Of a DNA stretch of 64,000 nucleotides, positions 8,475 through 18,480 are shown piece after piece; within the stretch, counting starts at the first letter, position 1; every line of letters starts with the position of its first letter. The DNA is from Tolypothrix sp. PCC 7712 (GTDB taxonomy: Bacteria > Cyanobacteriota > Cyanobacteriia > Cyanobacteriales > Nostocaceae). The DNA lies in assembly GCF_025860405.1 (NCBI RefSeq), contig NZ_CP063785.1:6449390-6513389 (forward strand). The letters run 5' to 3'. A model generated the notes under the pieces. The model was not told the DNA's origin, did not search any database, and worked only from the letters and a program-made list of their open reading frames with translations. The position numbers were made by a program, and so were the translations under genes.

Positions 8475-8802
8475 AATTCATCCTCCACCTCAAACCAATA
8501 TATTGCAGATTTAATAGCTGCTAAGACAGTCAATATATTAAGGTGTGATTTTTGTTTATACCGTAACTGATATAAAAATTATTTTTATATCAACAAAGTT
8601 AGTGAATTGTAAAAATTATTCACCCAAAATTTTATTTAGTACTCTAATTTAGTTTGTGCGAAAACTTTAGACACCTCTATCTCTCTTCTTTCCTATCTTG
8701 AAAGCTATTTCAGGAACTAAATTCAGCTTCAGGAGCAATAAATTTTGAATTAGCCAATTCTTCCTTGATAGTAGATCGACGGTAGAGGAGGAATTTAAAA
8801 TC

Positions 8803-8973
8803 CAATACAGTTCAGATGAAGATCATTAGTGATTGATTTGTCAGTTGTGGAAACAGCTAGCTCAATTGGGGGATTCTCCCCCAAACCCCCAATTGGGTGA
8901 CGGTTGCGTCCCCCAAACCCCCTCCAAAATTATTATTTTGTCGCCAATTTATTTTTTTAACTGAACTGTATTG
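8803..8973 (-). mobile_element. MITE family B, copy 2 (intact)
   Basis: A 171-base element with perfect 13-base terminal inverted repeats, CAATACAGTTCAG and CTGAACTGTATTG. It contains the G/C-skewed block also seen at 5849-5921 but in the other orientation. A minus-strand frame of 64 codons crossing it is an artefact. Confidence 0.8.
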
Positions 8974-9108
8974 ATACCAAATCAAATAATGTTTGCGGCA
9001 GATAAATTTTTTGTAAGGGCACGGCACCTGTAAGATAATCTGATATGCCAAAAGATTGTGGATGCCGTGCCCCTACCCATCTGTCGCATTCTTTTTTCAA
9101 AATTGTAT
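8974..9108 (+). mobile_element. MITE family C, copy 1
   Basis: It begins ATACCAAATCAAATAATG and ends TTTTTTCAAAATTGTAT, with a central hairpin around GGGCACGGC and GCCGTGCCC. Other copies lie at 29205-29303 and, interrupted twice, at 57267-57674. It abuts MITE B copy 2 directly. Confidence 0.7.
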
Positions 9109-9137
9109 GATTTAAAATCCAAAATCGTAGATTGTTA

Positions 9138-9175
9138 ACAAAAAAAATATGGATGAGATTTTAATCTCATCCATA
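9138..9175 (-). terminator. Rho-independent terminator of the 63-residue gene
   Basis: TATGGATGAGATT and AATCTCATCCATA form a perfect 13-base stem with a two-base loop. Read on the minus strand it is followed by eight T. It lies about 95 bases beyond the stop codon of the small Thr/Pro-rich gene, supporting that gene as real. Confidence 0.75.
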
Positions 9176-9268
9176 TCCCATCTACCTAAATATGAGGATT
9201 GCAGCACTGTTGTATTGCACTCCAGATACTCAAGTAGAGGACTCGTTAGCATTTAAACATTAACTATT

Positions 9269-9460
9269 TTATGTAGATTCAGTAGTTTCCTCAGGCTCAC
9301 TGGGTGGAGTAGTTTCTTCAGACTCGCTGGGTGGAGTAGTTTCTTCTGTATCAGTGGTTGTGGTTTTTGGTGGCTCTTGATTGGGTAATAAAGGCTTGGG
9401 GTTAGGTGGAGTGTAACTACTCTCAACTGGGGTGCTGGTTCTTTCTAATGTATAAACCAT
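9269..9460 (-). CDS. Small Thr/Pro/Glu-rich protein
   Basis: A 63-residue low-complexity protein: MVYTLERTSTPVESSYTPP, then Pro/Lys-rich sequence, then two or three repeats of EETTPPSES. There is no membrane segment and no recognised family. An AAGGT ribosome binding site about 8 bases before the ATG and a strong terminator downstream suggest it is expressed. It would be acidic and disordered. Function unknown. Confidence 0.55.
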   Translation of the reverse strand: MVYTLERTSTPVESSYTPPNPKPLLPNQEPPKTTTTDTEETTPPSESEETTPPSEPEETTEST

Positions 9461-10415
9461 GTAAATTTACCTTTTGCAAAATAGTCAGCAGAATCAGGTT
9501 AGCCACTATCTGAATGACAGTCACTACTCTTTGCTTAAGTATCTGTGTATGAGCTAAGTTTTATGCAAGCGGCTAAATTTGTTACAAAACTTAAGATTTT
9601 GTGGTATCAGTGTTAATTGTGCAAAATATATGGGAACTATAGGATACGCCACTCCCACAGATATTGTCAGTCATATAGCCAATGGCTGAAGGGAGGAGGT
9701 AATATCTGCGATCGCAGTCTCATGCATCTTCCGGTTAGACGTTCCGTGGCTACTTGAATTACCTTTGGTGTTCTATTCTGAGTCAGTATACTAATCTCAT
9801 TCTCAGAGTCGGATATCTATGTAATATAGAGTTTACTGCTGAAGGTCTACAAAATTCCTCTAAATTTCTAATCTTTTGGGAGAAATTTACCAGATATGTC
9901 AAAGTCCGCTCTTTACAGTTAGTCTGAATTAGGGTATTCCTTGATTGTCGTTTAATTGTAGAGAAAGCAGATAGTCAAGAAAATCGGTAAATGGATAGCA
10001 CAAGGAGTCAAAGCGTGGGAATAACTTGATTTTTATGTTGTATTACTGGCTCTATTGCAAATTTGAGAAGGTGCATACTGCTGAACTTGCGCTCTAACCC
10101 TGATTTTTGGGTTGTGAGCAGCATCGCTCCTAGTGTGAGGGAAAATGGTGTAAAGTATCAGCCTCTTAGTAGCGCTTTTAAGCGTAAGCAACGAATAATA
10201 GAAAAGCCTCTTTCTTTTCTAGACTGAATCCTTACGTTTCTTGATTATTGACATAAGTAGAATGTGAATTTGAGATTATTAATCTTCCCCAGATTTCCAC
10301 AGGATGACGCTAGCTTAACAAAAGATTAAACTGTGGATAATGTCAAGGATTGTTGCTAATGGCAGCAATTAAATCACATTCTTAAAATATATTCATCATC
10401 TATAAAAAGCTAGTT
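9461..10415. other. Long intergenic region before the cyclase gene
   Basis: About 950 bases without a supportable gene. It separates a minus-strand gene from the plus-strand cyclase gene, so it must hold at least two promoters, but I cannot place a convincing -35/-10 pair. No tRNA or known riboswitch pattern was seen. Confidence 0.5.
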
Positions 10416-13001
10416 ATGTCATCGCATCAACATAGTTTTGATGAGACTGCCGATTTAATTATTGGTGTTCGCCATTCAGAAAATGGTTATGTACAAGAAA
10501 ATCCGGCTCCTGTAGGTGTACTTGCTAAAAGACAGGGAACTATTTCTAGTTTTTTGGCTCCCTTAACCCAGGAAACTTTTAAACAAGTTGTTAAAGATGT
10601 CGAACAAAAATTGCAGATTGTGCATCAAACTCTCACGAGGTTAGATTCTCATGGGTTTGACACAATCCTCGAAGAAATGTTGCATTCGATTACTTTAAAA
10701 ACTGGAGAATTATTAGGAGCAGATAGAACAACTATATTTTTATTAGATGAAGAGAAGCAAGAACTCTGGTCAATATTAGCAGAAGGAGAAGGCGATCGCT
10801 CTTTAGAAATTCGCATTCCTGCAGATAAAGGAATTGCTGGGGAAGTGGCTACTTTCAAGAAAGTTGTCAATATTCCCTATGATTTTTATGACGATCCTCG
10901 CTCAGTATTTGCTCAAAAGCAAGAAAAAATTACTGGCTACCGTACCTATACAATGTTGGCTTTGCCATTGTTAAATGAGCAAGGCCAATTAGTTGCAGTA
11001 GTACAATTACTGAATAAATTAAAATGTCCGCATAATCCTAACTCTTCCATTGCAGAACGCGTTGATACTAAAGGATTTACTTATGCTGATGAAGAATTAT
11101 TCCAAGAATTTGCTCCTTCAATTCGGCTGATTTTAGAATCATCACGCTCGTTTTATGTCGCTACGCAAAAACAACGAGCCGCAGCCGCATTAATGAAAGC
11201 AATCAAGTCGCTTTCGCAAAGTAATCTTGACTTAGAAGATACCCTTAAAAGGGTAATGGATGAAGCCAAGGAATTAATGAATGCGGATCGCAGTACATTA
11301 TGGCTGATAGACCACGATCGCGAAGAATTATGGACAAAAATTACTCAAGATAATGGTACAACCAAAGAATTACGTGTACCTGTAGGTAAAGGCTTTGCTG
11401 GTATCGTCGCTGTATCAGGGAAAAAGCTGAATATTCCTTTTGACTTGTACGATCACCCAGATTCTGATACAGCTAAAAAACTTGACCAGCAAAATGGTTA
11501 CCGAACTTGTAGTTTATTATGTATGCCTGTATTTAATGCCGATCAACAATTGATTGGTGTGACGCAATTAGTAAATAAAAGAAAATCAGGCGATTTCCCC
11601 GCTTATAATCACGAACATTGGCCCAAAGCTCCCGAATGCTTCCAAGCCAGCTTCGATCATAACGATGAAGAATTCATGGAAGCCTTTAATATTCAAGCAG
11701 GTGTAGCGCTGCAAAATGCTCAATTATTCGCCACAGTGAAGCAGCAAGAACAAATGCAGCGAGATATTTTGCGGAGTCTTTCTAATGGTGTAATTTCCAC
11801 AGATAAAGCAGGTTTAATTATTGCGGCGAATGAAAGCGCTAAACGCTTACTAGATTTACAAGAACAAGACCGTTTAGAAGGTCTTTCGATTCAAAGTGTT
11901 ATCAATATTAAAGAAGGTAACTTTAGTAAATGGTGTGAGAATGCTTTAAATGGAGCTAACTACAAACATAGACAACAATATTATCCCGATCGCACTCTAT
12001 TAACTACAGGTACAGAGCAGCATAGTATTAATTTATCAATTAACACAATTGCCGATGCTAGCGACCATAAACAAGTGCGTGGCGCGCTAGTAGTAATGGA
12101 AGATATTAGTGATGAAAAACGCCTGAAAAGTACAATGTACCGCTATATGACCCAGGAATTAGCGGAAGAATTACTCAAATTAGATGACGCTAAATTAGGA
12201 GGCGATCGCAAAGAAGTTTCGATTCTATTTTCTGATATTCGCGGCTATACAACTTTAACGGAAAATCTCGAAGCCGAAGAAGTTGTGAGTATGCTCAATG
12301 AATATTTTGAATCAATGGTAGAGGCTGTTTTTAAACATAAAGGCACCCTAGATAAATATATCGGTGATGCAATTATGGCTGTGTTTGGTTCGCCTTTACC
12401 ATTACAAGAACACGCTTGGATGGCGGTACAAACATCTTTAGAAATGCGCCATCGTTTGCAAGAATTTAATCACCGCCGTTACTTAGCTAATAAACCGAGA
12501 ATCAATATTGGTATTGGCATTAATTCTGATACCGTAATTAGTGGCAACATTGGTTCTAGTAAAAGAATGGAATTTACAGCCATTGGTGATGGTGTTAACC
12601 TTGGCTCCCGCTTAGAAAGCGTCAGCAAACAGTACGGCTGCGACATTATTATTAGCGATAATACTTATAATCCCTGCCGTGAAAATATTTGGGCTAGAGA
12701 ACTAGATTATATTCGCGTTAAAGGTAGAAATGAACCAGTTGCTATTTATGAACTGCTAAGTTTGCGTACCGATCCCATTAAGAGTGAAAAATTAGAAATA
12801 ATTGAGCTGTATCACAAAGGGCGTGAATATTATTTAAATCGCCAGTTTGACCAAGCACAAGCTAAATTCAATCAAGTTTTAGCGATTGATAGCCATGACA
12901 AAGCGGCTTTATTACATCTGCACCGCTGTCAGCACTGGATACAATCACCCCCATCAGATGCTGATTGGGATGAGGGTGTTTGGACTTTTAAGGAGAAATG
13001 A
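10416..13001 (+). CDS. cyaB: Class III adenylate cyclase, GAF-GAF-PAS-cyclase (CyaB1/CyaB2 type)
   Basis: It makes cAMP from ATP under control of cyclic-nucleotide-binding GAF domains. Two GAF domains lie near residues 75-250 and 265-445 (each with an NIPYDFYDD-like block), a PAS domain near 455-565, the catalytic domain near 595-775 and a TPR-like tail near 795-850. Metal-binding aspartates are Asp607 (LFSDIRGYT) and Asp651 (KYIGDAIMA). The purine-selecting pair is Lys647 (LDKYIGD) and Thr721 (EFTAIGDG), the combination known from Anabaena CyaB1, so ATP is the expected substrate. The length of 861 residues is almost that of Anabaena CyaB1 and CyaB2; I cannot tell which is the orthologue. It stands alone, with tandem repeats directly after the stop codon. 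Confidence 0.95.
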   Translation: MSSHQHSFDETADLIIGVRHSENGYVQENPAPVGVLAKRQGTISSFLAPLTQETFKQVVKDVEQKLQIVHQTLTRLDSHGFDTILEEMLHSITLKTGELLGADRTTIFLLDEEKQELWSILAEGEGDRSLEIRIPADKGIAGEVATFKKVVNIPYDFYDDPRSVFAQKQEKITGYRTYTMLALPLLNEQGQLVAVVQLLNKLKCPHNPNSSIAERVDTKGFTYADEELFQEFAPSIRLILESSRSFYVATQKQRAAAALMKAIKSLSQSNLDLEDTLKRVMDEAKELMNADRSTLWLIDHDREELWTKITQDNGTTKELRVPVGKGFAGIVAVSGKKLNIPFDLYDHPDSDTAKKLDQQNGYRTCSLLCMPVFNADQQLIGVTQLVNKRKSGDFPAYNHEHWPKAPECFQASFDHNDEEFMEAFNIQAGVALQNAQLFATVKQQEQMQRDILRSLSNGVISTDKAGLIIAANESAKRLLDLQEQDRLEGLSIQSVINIKEGNFSKWCENALNGANYKHRQQYYPDRTLLTTGTEQHSINLSINTIADASDHKQVRGALVVMEDISDEKRLKSTMYRYMTQELAEELLKLDDAKLGGDRKEVSILFSDIRGYTTLTENLEAEEVVSMLNEYFESMVEAVFKHKGTLDKYIGDAIMAVFGSPLPLQEHAWMAVQTSLEMRHRLQEFNHRRYLANKPRINIGIGINSDTVISGNIGSSKRMEFTAIGDGVNLGSRLESVSKQYGCDIIISDNTYNPCRENIWARELDYIRVKGRNEPVAIYELLSLRTDPIKSEKLEIIELYHKGREYYLNRQFDQAQAKFNQVLAIDSHDKAALLHLHRCQHWIQSPPSDADWDEGVWTFKEK

Positions 13002-13006
13002 GGAAG

Positions 13007-13104
13007 GGTCAAAAGGTCAAGGGTCAAGGGTCAAGGGTCAAGGGAAATATTTACTTCTTCCTTATCTCCCTCATCTCCCTTATCTTCCTCATCTCCCTCA
13101 TCTC
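13007..13104 (+). repeat. Heptamer (GGTCAAG)n followed by 9-mer (TCCCTCATC)n repeats
   Basis: About four copies of GGTCAAG come first, then after 20 bases about four copies of the TCCCTCATC/TTCCTCATC unit. They fill the space between the convergent cyclase and DUF2808 genes. Confidence 0.8.
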
Positions 13105-13113
13105 TCGTCACAC

Positions 13114-13671
13114 TCACCAGCCGAATCTGTTGCTGTAGAAGGTTAATCGTCCAAAACCAAGAAATTGCCCGTGGGATTTCTCGCCAGGAGGGAAGGCTGT
13201 CACACCAAATAAATAAACGCCTGAAACTGAGGGATTTTGGCGGGGTTTGAGGGCAATTGTGATGTTTCTACCTGGGGGTACTGGGGGATCAAATACTAGA
13301 GTTGTTGTTTGAGTTTTGCCATCACTAGTAGCATCTTTTAATCCTAGTTTCTGTCCTTCATAGGAGGATGTTCCTTCAAAAGCTGAAGTGTCTTTAAGGT
13401 CAAAGCGAACGTAGTCTAATCCCTCACGCTGATTAATTGTGACTCGTTGCAGCGGTTCTCCAGCATTCTCTGGTAGGTTGAGGGTAAAGTAATATGTTGC
13501 ACCCCAAACATAAACTTCTTTATAGGTAGTAACTGCTTCCACTAAGCGTGGTGGTTGAACAAAATACACCGTACCATCTTGCAACTGAACTGCTGGACTG
13601 GGCTTTGAGGTATAGCCTTGAATACCAGCTACCATTGCGATCGCTATACCCAATATCACTGCAACGCGCAT
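13114..13671 (-). CDS. DUF2808 exported protein
   Basis: It begins with a hydrophobic signal or anchor (residues 1-20, MRVAVILGIAIAMVAGIQGY). The DUF2808 body follows: a YYFTLNLPENAGEPLQRVTI block, an acidic segment, the PPVPPGRNITIALKPRQNP block and the ending GVYLFGVTAFPPG. This cyanobacterial family is secreted or periplasmic, and its function is not known. A paralogue lies at 18545-19075 with the same block order (YYFTVAVP, LPPGQTVTIALKPYRNP, FYLFNVKAAP). Single gene, convergent with the cyclase gene. Confidence 0.85.
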   Translation of the reverse strand: MRVAVILGIAIAMVAGIQGYTSKPSPAVQLQDGTVYFVQPPRLVEAVTTYKEVYVWGATYYFTLNLPENAGEPLQRVTINQREGLDYVRFDLKDTSAFEGTSSYEGQKLGLKDATSDGKTQTTTLVFDPPVPPGRNITIALKPRQNPSVSGVYLFGVTAFPPGEKSHGQFLGFGRLTFYSNRFGW

Positions 13672-14102
13672 TGTTCTACCTAGATAACTAACTACTATTG
13701 CTGGGGGGAACTCAAAGGCTTTTTGTCTCTCTTGAATAGTAGCTTTATTTCCCTTGTGCTGTACTCATCCTATGGGTAATCCGTAATTGAGAAATTTTTG
13801 TCTAAGCTAAAGAAAGGTTCGCAGAAATCAATTTGATATGGCTAGTCCTCTGCTGGTGACTAAGTTGCATATTCCCTTGCTGCGATCGCCTTTGGGGTTT
13901 AGTTGTGGCGCTCAAAGGAATGCAAGCCCGTCAACAAGGAAACACGGCGGAATCAGTCGCATTGGGGAAATAGATGTTTCAACCAAGAACAACTATCAAC
14001 ACTTATACATGAAGTCGGGCTAACTCAGCTGCAATTTGTACCTTTTCCTCTGGGGCTGGCTCGCTTCACCAGCATTGCTTATATTGGCTTTAAGAGGTAA
14101 CA
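13672..14102. other. Intergenic with a possible gene remnant
   Basis: A frame near 13838 starts MASPLLVTKLHIPLLRS, which resembles the N-terminus of MalT/LuxR-type regulators, but the similarity stops after about 17 residues and nothing downstream supports a gene. I take it as a possible decayed fragment or chance. Confidence 0.3.
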
Positions 14103-14588
14103 ATGTTTCTCAAAATTTGGCGTTTCATTACTCTTATACTGGTAGCGCTCTTTATGGGTTTAGAGTTTGCCCATGCTTTAGAACTGCCTCCCAAAATGCA
14201 GTACGATGGAGCGCTATATGTGACGATGCAAAATAGCCTGTACCGTTATTTTGGTGCGCCAGGGCCAGGGGCCTTCATTACTGTGGGTGTAGTGCTGTGT
14301 GCGATCGCTCTCACGATTTTAGTACGAAAACACCGCGTTGCTTTTTGGTGGACATTGGCAGGTACACTTTGTTTAGCGATCGCTTTTCCCCTCATCTATT
14401 TTCTGCGGATTGAGCCTGTGAATGTTGTAATTGAACAGGCTAATGCAACCTCACTACCAACCAATTGGCAACAGCTAAGAAATCAATGGGAATATGCCCA
14501 CGCTACAAACTTTATTTGCAGTTTAGCTGGCTTTAGTGCATTGCTGATTTCTGTACTAGTTGATGTTCCTCAAAGGACTTCTAAATAA
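14103..14588 (+). CDS. DUF1772-like integral membrane protein
   Basis: A 161-residue protein with four predicted membrane helices (residues about 5-25, 55-74, 81-101 and 137-156). The helix-1 motif GLEFAHALELPPKMQYDG and a later WEYAHATNF fit the DUF1772 / anthrone-oxygenase-like superfamily, whose cyanobacterial members are uncharacterised. Its stop is followed closely by 9-mer and heptamer repeats. The DUF4336 gene lies about 255 bases downstream on the same strand, but the repeats between them make a shared transcript uncertain. Confidence 0.7.
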   Translation: MFLKIWRFITLILVALFMGLEFAHALELPPKMQYDGALYVTMQNSLYRYFGAPGPGAFITVGVVLCAIALTILVRKHRVAFWWTLAGTLCLAIAFPLIYFLRIEPVNVVIEQANATSLPTNWQQLRNQWEYAHATNFICSLAGFSALLISVLVDVPQRTSK

Positions 14589-14612
14589 AAAAATATTCTA
14601 TCGCCGTGTAGC

Positions 14613-14774
14613 AGAGGGAGATGAGGGAGATGAGGGAGATGAGGAAGATGAGGGAGATGAGGGAGATAAGGAAGATGAGGGAGCAGGAGAGAAATATCAT
14701 TACCCATTACTCATTACCCATTACCCATTACCCATTACCCAATCCCCAGTCCCCATTCCCCATTCCCCATTCCC
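14613..14774 (+). repeat. 9-mer (GATGAGGGA)n then heptamer (CCCATTA)n and (CCCCATT)n repeats
   Basis: About eight copies of a GATGAGGGA-like 9-mer (to about 14682) are followed by ACCCATT/ACTCATT and CCCCATT/CCCCAGT heptamers. Short open frames through this region are by-products. Confidence 0.9.
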
Positions 14775-14844
14775 AATTTCCTCGTTCCACTAGCTCCTTC
14801 TAATGCTAAAAATTGGTAAGGAGCATGAAAGGGGTAAACGAACT

Positions 14845-16044
14845 ATGAATGCACAGGGGTCGCAAGCAGAAACAATGCATCCGCGTGATTGGTCATGGCC
14901 GTTTTGGTTGACTGTACCTCTTTACCCCTACAGCAAACGGCGGACGGTATGCACTGAAGTAGTTAAAGATACTATCTGGACATTCGACCAATTGCACGGC
15001 ATTCTCTACACTATCGTGCCGATTCGGATGACTGTGGTGAAATTAGAGGCTGGCGGTCTATTGGTTTATGCGCCAGTTGCACCCACAACTGAATGTATCC
15101 GTTTAATTAATGATTTAGTAGCCCAGCATGGTAATGTTAAATACATCATTTTGCCTACAAGTTCTGGTTTAGAACACAAGGTTTTTGTTGGCCCCTTTGC
15201 TCGCCGCTTTCCCAAAGCGCAAGTGTTTGTAGCACCACACCAATGGAGTTTTCCGTTAGACTTGCCTTTGAGTTGGCTAGGTTTTCCCCAAAGTCGCACC
15301 CAAGAAATCCCCGCAGACAACAGCCAAGTACCCTTTGCTGATGAATTTGACTATGCAGTATTAGATATTAATTTGGGGCGGGGATCGTTTGGAGAAGTTG
15401 CAGTATTTCACAAGCGATCGCATACTTTATTGCTGACTGATACCATACTTTCTGTACCAGAAGAACCACCTGCGATCGCGCAAATCGATCCGTATCCCTT
15501 ATTATTTCATGCTAGAGATAACGGACAAGAAGCGATCGTAGATACTCCAGCTAATCGCCGCAAGGGATGGCAACGCATTTCATTATTTGCCATATACTTC
15601 CGTCCCGGCGCACTAGAAGTTGCGGGTATGGGTGAGATGTTGCGTGATTCTTTGAAAGCAGCAGAAAGGTCAAAAAAAGCTTATTTTGGTTTCTTTCCTT
15701 TCCGTTGGCGAGAAAACTGGCAACAGTCATTTGCAGCCCTGCGAGGCAACGGACGGCCATTTGTCGCTCCAATTCTGCAAACCCTGATTCTTCCCCAAGG
15801 GCCAAAACAAGTCCTCGACTGGGCAGACAAAGTTGCTAGTTGGGATTTTCATCAAATTATTAGTTGTCATTTTGACTCACCCATCCACACAACTCCCTAT
15901 CAATTTCGGCAAGCCTTCGCCTTTTTAGAGAAGAATCCATCTGTCAGCCATTCTCTACCAAAAGAAGATTTGCAATTCATCACTGGACTGGAGGCTGATT
16001 TACTCAAGCGCGGTATCGCCACCCCACCGAAGGAGAGAGTTTGA
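14845..16044 (+). CDS. DUF4336 domain protein
   Basis: A cyanobacterial protein of about 400 residues with the DUF4336 signature: DTIWTFDQLHGILYTIVPIRMT near the N-terminus, the TTECIRLINDL block, YIILPTSSGLEHKVF, and the AVFHKRSHTLLLTDTIL block. The family resembles metallo-beta-lactamase folds, but the usual HxHxDH motif is not present, so I infer no catalytic activity. The frame opens at an ATG at 14803; I prefer the ATG at 14845 because AAGGGG precedes it at a workable spacing. It converges with the DUF3095 gene 17 bases downstream. Confidence 0.8.
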   Translation: MNAQGSQAETMHPRDWSWPFWLTVPLYPYSKRRTVCTEVVKDTIWTFDQLHGILYTIVPIRMTVVKLEAGGLLVYAPVAPTTECIRLINDLVAQHGNVKYIILPTSSGLEHKVFVGPFARRFPKAQVFVAPHQWSFPLDLPLSWLGFPQSRTQEIPADNSQVPFADEFDYAVLDINLGRGSFGEVAVFHKRSHTLLLTDTILSVPEEPPAIAQIDPYPLLFHARDNGQEAIVDTPANRRKGWQRISLFAIYFRPGALEVAGMGEMLRDSLKAAERSKKAYFGFFPFRWRENWQQSFAALRGNGRPFVAPILQTLILPQGPKQVLDWADKVASWDFHQIISCHFDSPIHTTPYQFRQAFAFLEKNPSVSHSLPKEDLQFITGLEADLLKRGIATPPKERV

Positions 16045-16061
16045 AATCGCAAGCAATGCCA

Positions 16062-17225
16062 CTAATTTTCTAACATTTGCTGTTTTATTTGTTTTGCTGC
16101 TAGAGTATATCCACCATCAGCAGCATCAACTAAATGTACTTCTTGATTACCTATCAAGCAAGTAACTAGAGCGCGGTTAGAGATATGTAATCCAAAATAT
16201 ATTTTACCTTCTTGTTGTAATTTCTGGAGATATATTTGAAATATTTCTCTTTTTTCTGTATGGCAAGATATTGTCATTTTTAGCGAACCATCAAACTTTT
16301 TATACTCGGAAGATTTAATTAAGTTTTTCTTACCTTTAAAAAAAATAAGTAATATTTTATTCTGTATTTGTTCGATAATATTTTTTATTTTAAAAATTAA
16401 TTTTGCTATCTGAATATTAAAACTATTTTTGGTTGCTAAATTTAATCTCATTAAAACTTTGCCTCTATCTGTCCGGATATCGGCTAATCTAAATTTCGAT
16501 TTAGATGCAGATAGTGGATGGCATTCTTCAAGTGATCCAAAAATATATTCCATCTTAGATAGTATTTCTTGATAAATATGTCTTTGGCTTTGAAAATCAT
16601 CACCTTTAGCTTTAATAATTAGCGATAAAATTTCGTCTTTGTGGCTGAAAAAATCCTCGAAAGGACAAGCAAATCCAGAGTACTCAGCTTTCTTATGGGT
16701 TTGATAATTATCGGGAATCAAATAATTAGCACTTTCTTGATGATTTTTGACTAGATATTCTGCATAATCAATACCGTTACCAATAGCTATCATCTGTAAA
16801 TATTTAGGTGAAATTTGATATTTTCCTATTTTTAGGCTGTAGCCAGATTCATAAATCTTTCTGAGTGGCACACATCCAACTCTTAGCTTAAGATTAAAAA
16901 TCTCTTGCACTAATTTACAAGTATCAGATAAAACACTTTCTACATCAGAAATCATTATTTTTGGTATCAACAAAGTAATCCCATCACCACCAAATATAAA
17001 TGGTAATTGTTGATGTGGATTGAGATTGATTACTGCAACGAGTGAAAGAGCGCTAGCCATGTTTACATACTTATATTCTCCTTTTTCTATTGCTTTTGTA
17101 GAATTAACTACATCTGTAATTACAAGATACCAATCTTCGGGCGCATCTAAATAAAGATCTAAATTAGTAAAGTCTTTGAAGTTGTTAAACGTAGTTAATT
17201 GTTCATAAAAATACAAATTTGACAT
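16062..17225 (-). CDS. DUF3095 protein (cyclase-like fold)
   Basis: It begins with a nucleotide-cyclase-like half: LVITDVVNSTKAIEKGEYK (position of the first metal Asp) and PFIFGGDGITLLIP (position of the second). DUF3095 proteins look like degenerate class III cyclases, and no product is established. The C-terminal part carries CHTEKREIFQIYLQKLQ and HLVDAADGGYTLAAKQIK. The gene is much more AT-rich than its neighbours and has no HIP1 octamer, which suggests recent transfer or different selection. Its ATG lies seven bases beyond the point where a filamentous-haemagglutinin sequence breaks off, so it has no private promoter region and must be read from, or within, that remnant. Confidence 0.8.
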   Translation of the reverse strand: MSNLYFYEQLTTFNNFKDFTNLDLYLDAPEDWYLVITDVVNSTKAIEKGEYKYVNMASALSLVAVINLNPHQQLPFIFGGDGITLLIPKIMISDVESVLSDTCKLVQEIFNLKLRVGCVPLRKIYESGYSLKIGKYQISPKYLQMIAIGNGIDYAEYLVKNHQESANYLIPDNYQTHKKAEYSGFACPFEDFFSHKDEILSLIIKAKGDDFQSQRHIYQEILSKMEYIFGSLEECHPLSASKSKFRLADIRTDRGKVLMRLNLATKNSFNIQIAKLIFKIKNIIEQIQNKILLIFFKGKKNLIKSSEYKKFDGSLKMTISCHTEKREIFQIYLQKLQQEGKIYFGLHISNRALVTCLIGNQEVHLVDAADGGYTLAAKQIKQQMLEN

Positions 17226-18400
17226 ATAAACGTAGCTTTGATAGTCAGACTTCCACCTGCGCCTGTGGAACCTGGAGTAGTAGCAGCTTTAATTTGCGAA
17301 CCATCTTGCAGAATTAACTGTTCTGCTTGTACAGAAATACCTTGACCATTTTCGCTACCTGTTGTTTCTGCTTGGATGATAGAACCATCGCTAATTTTAA
17401 TTTGCTTACCCTGCAACTGGATATAACCACTACCTGGCCCATCAGCTAAGACAACAGCCAGATTGTTCAATGAGATATCTGCGGGGGTGACGTTACTAGG
17501 AAAGCTTAAAGCTTGGGTGTTGCTATCCAGGTTAATTCCTACTGTTCCACTTCCTAATATTCCGCCAACAGCGATTTGTCCACTAAGGGATTGGAGTGTT
17601 CTGCGAGTGTCTACTAAGGTACCGTTCCCGCTGAGGTTAATATTGCCACCCACTAACGCTAAAGTTTTACCTGTAGGAACTTCTAGCGCGCCGAATTGAT
17701 TGATATCTTTCCCTGGTTGATTGAATTGCAAACCAATGGGTGTACTGATTGTTAGTAAAGGTTTTGTTTGGGGAGCAGTGGCACTAAAAACACTACCATC
17801 GGCAAAGTTGATACTGCTAGCTGTACTCGCCACAAATGAACCACCTACATTTAGAGTGGCATTTGCACCAAAAAAGATGCCATTGGGATTAATTAAAAAT
17901 AAGTTGGCGTTAGAACCAGCAGTAGCTAGCCTACCTAAAATTTCTGAGCGATTATTACCTGTAACGCGCACTAAAATATTCTGTAGATTAGCGCTAGGGC
18001 TTAAAAAAACTGCTGAACGCCCTTCGCTAATGTTAAATTCTAAAAAACTGTGAAATAGATTATTGCCACGAGTCGCTCCGCCTGCGATCGCTTCCGTAGG
18101 ATTACCTTGGTAGTTTTGTATAACTTGAGAACTTTCATTGCCGAGTAGGCTATCAGGTGCGATCGCACTCTGGGCGAATACAGCATTCGTCATCGCCAAG
18201 CTAATGCCAAAGGTGAATTCGCCAACCTTTACTAAACCCAATTGCCAAAAACAATTTTTGCTACTTTGAGCCATCTCAAGATTTGCCTCTGCTTTAAAAC
18301 TACCAACGAAAACGCCATGAATAGCGCCTGCAATGGCATCGTGTATAAATTTATCTCTAATTAGAGATGCAAAATTTTGTAGAGGTGTTATTCCTAACAT
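17195..18400 (-). pseudogene. Truncated filamentous haemagglutinin (two-partner secretion) N-terminal domain
   Basis: Only the secretion domain and the first beta-helix turns of a TpsA-type exoprotein remain. A signal-like region (WQLGLVKVGEFTFGISLAM) is followed by the typical NLFHSFLEFNISEGRSAVF, LFLINPNGIFFGANATLNVGGSFVAST and PIGLQFNQPG blocks. Normal family members run to 700-2000 residues. This one breaks after GGSLTIKAT and ends 10 codons later inside the DUF3095 gene, so the shaft is lost. The probable start is the ATG at 18274 (MAQSSKN); the frame opens upstream at 18400. No TpsB transporter gene is in the window. Confidence 0.8.
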
Positions 18401-18480
18401 CTCTACCGATAAAAAAAGATAATTAATAGCAGATTGGCATTATACCAATTAGTAATTCCTCATACTCATAAAAATGAAAT

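Noticed and set aside
8857..9051. 64-codon minus-strand gene
   Set aside because: It runs through two adjacent MITEs, including their terminal repeats.
13838..14023. Small gene starting MASPLLVTKLHIPLLRS
   Set aside because: Similarity to LuxR/MalT-type N-termini ends after about 17 residues and the rest is unlike any protein; at best a gene remnant.
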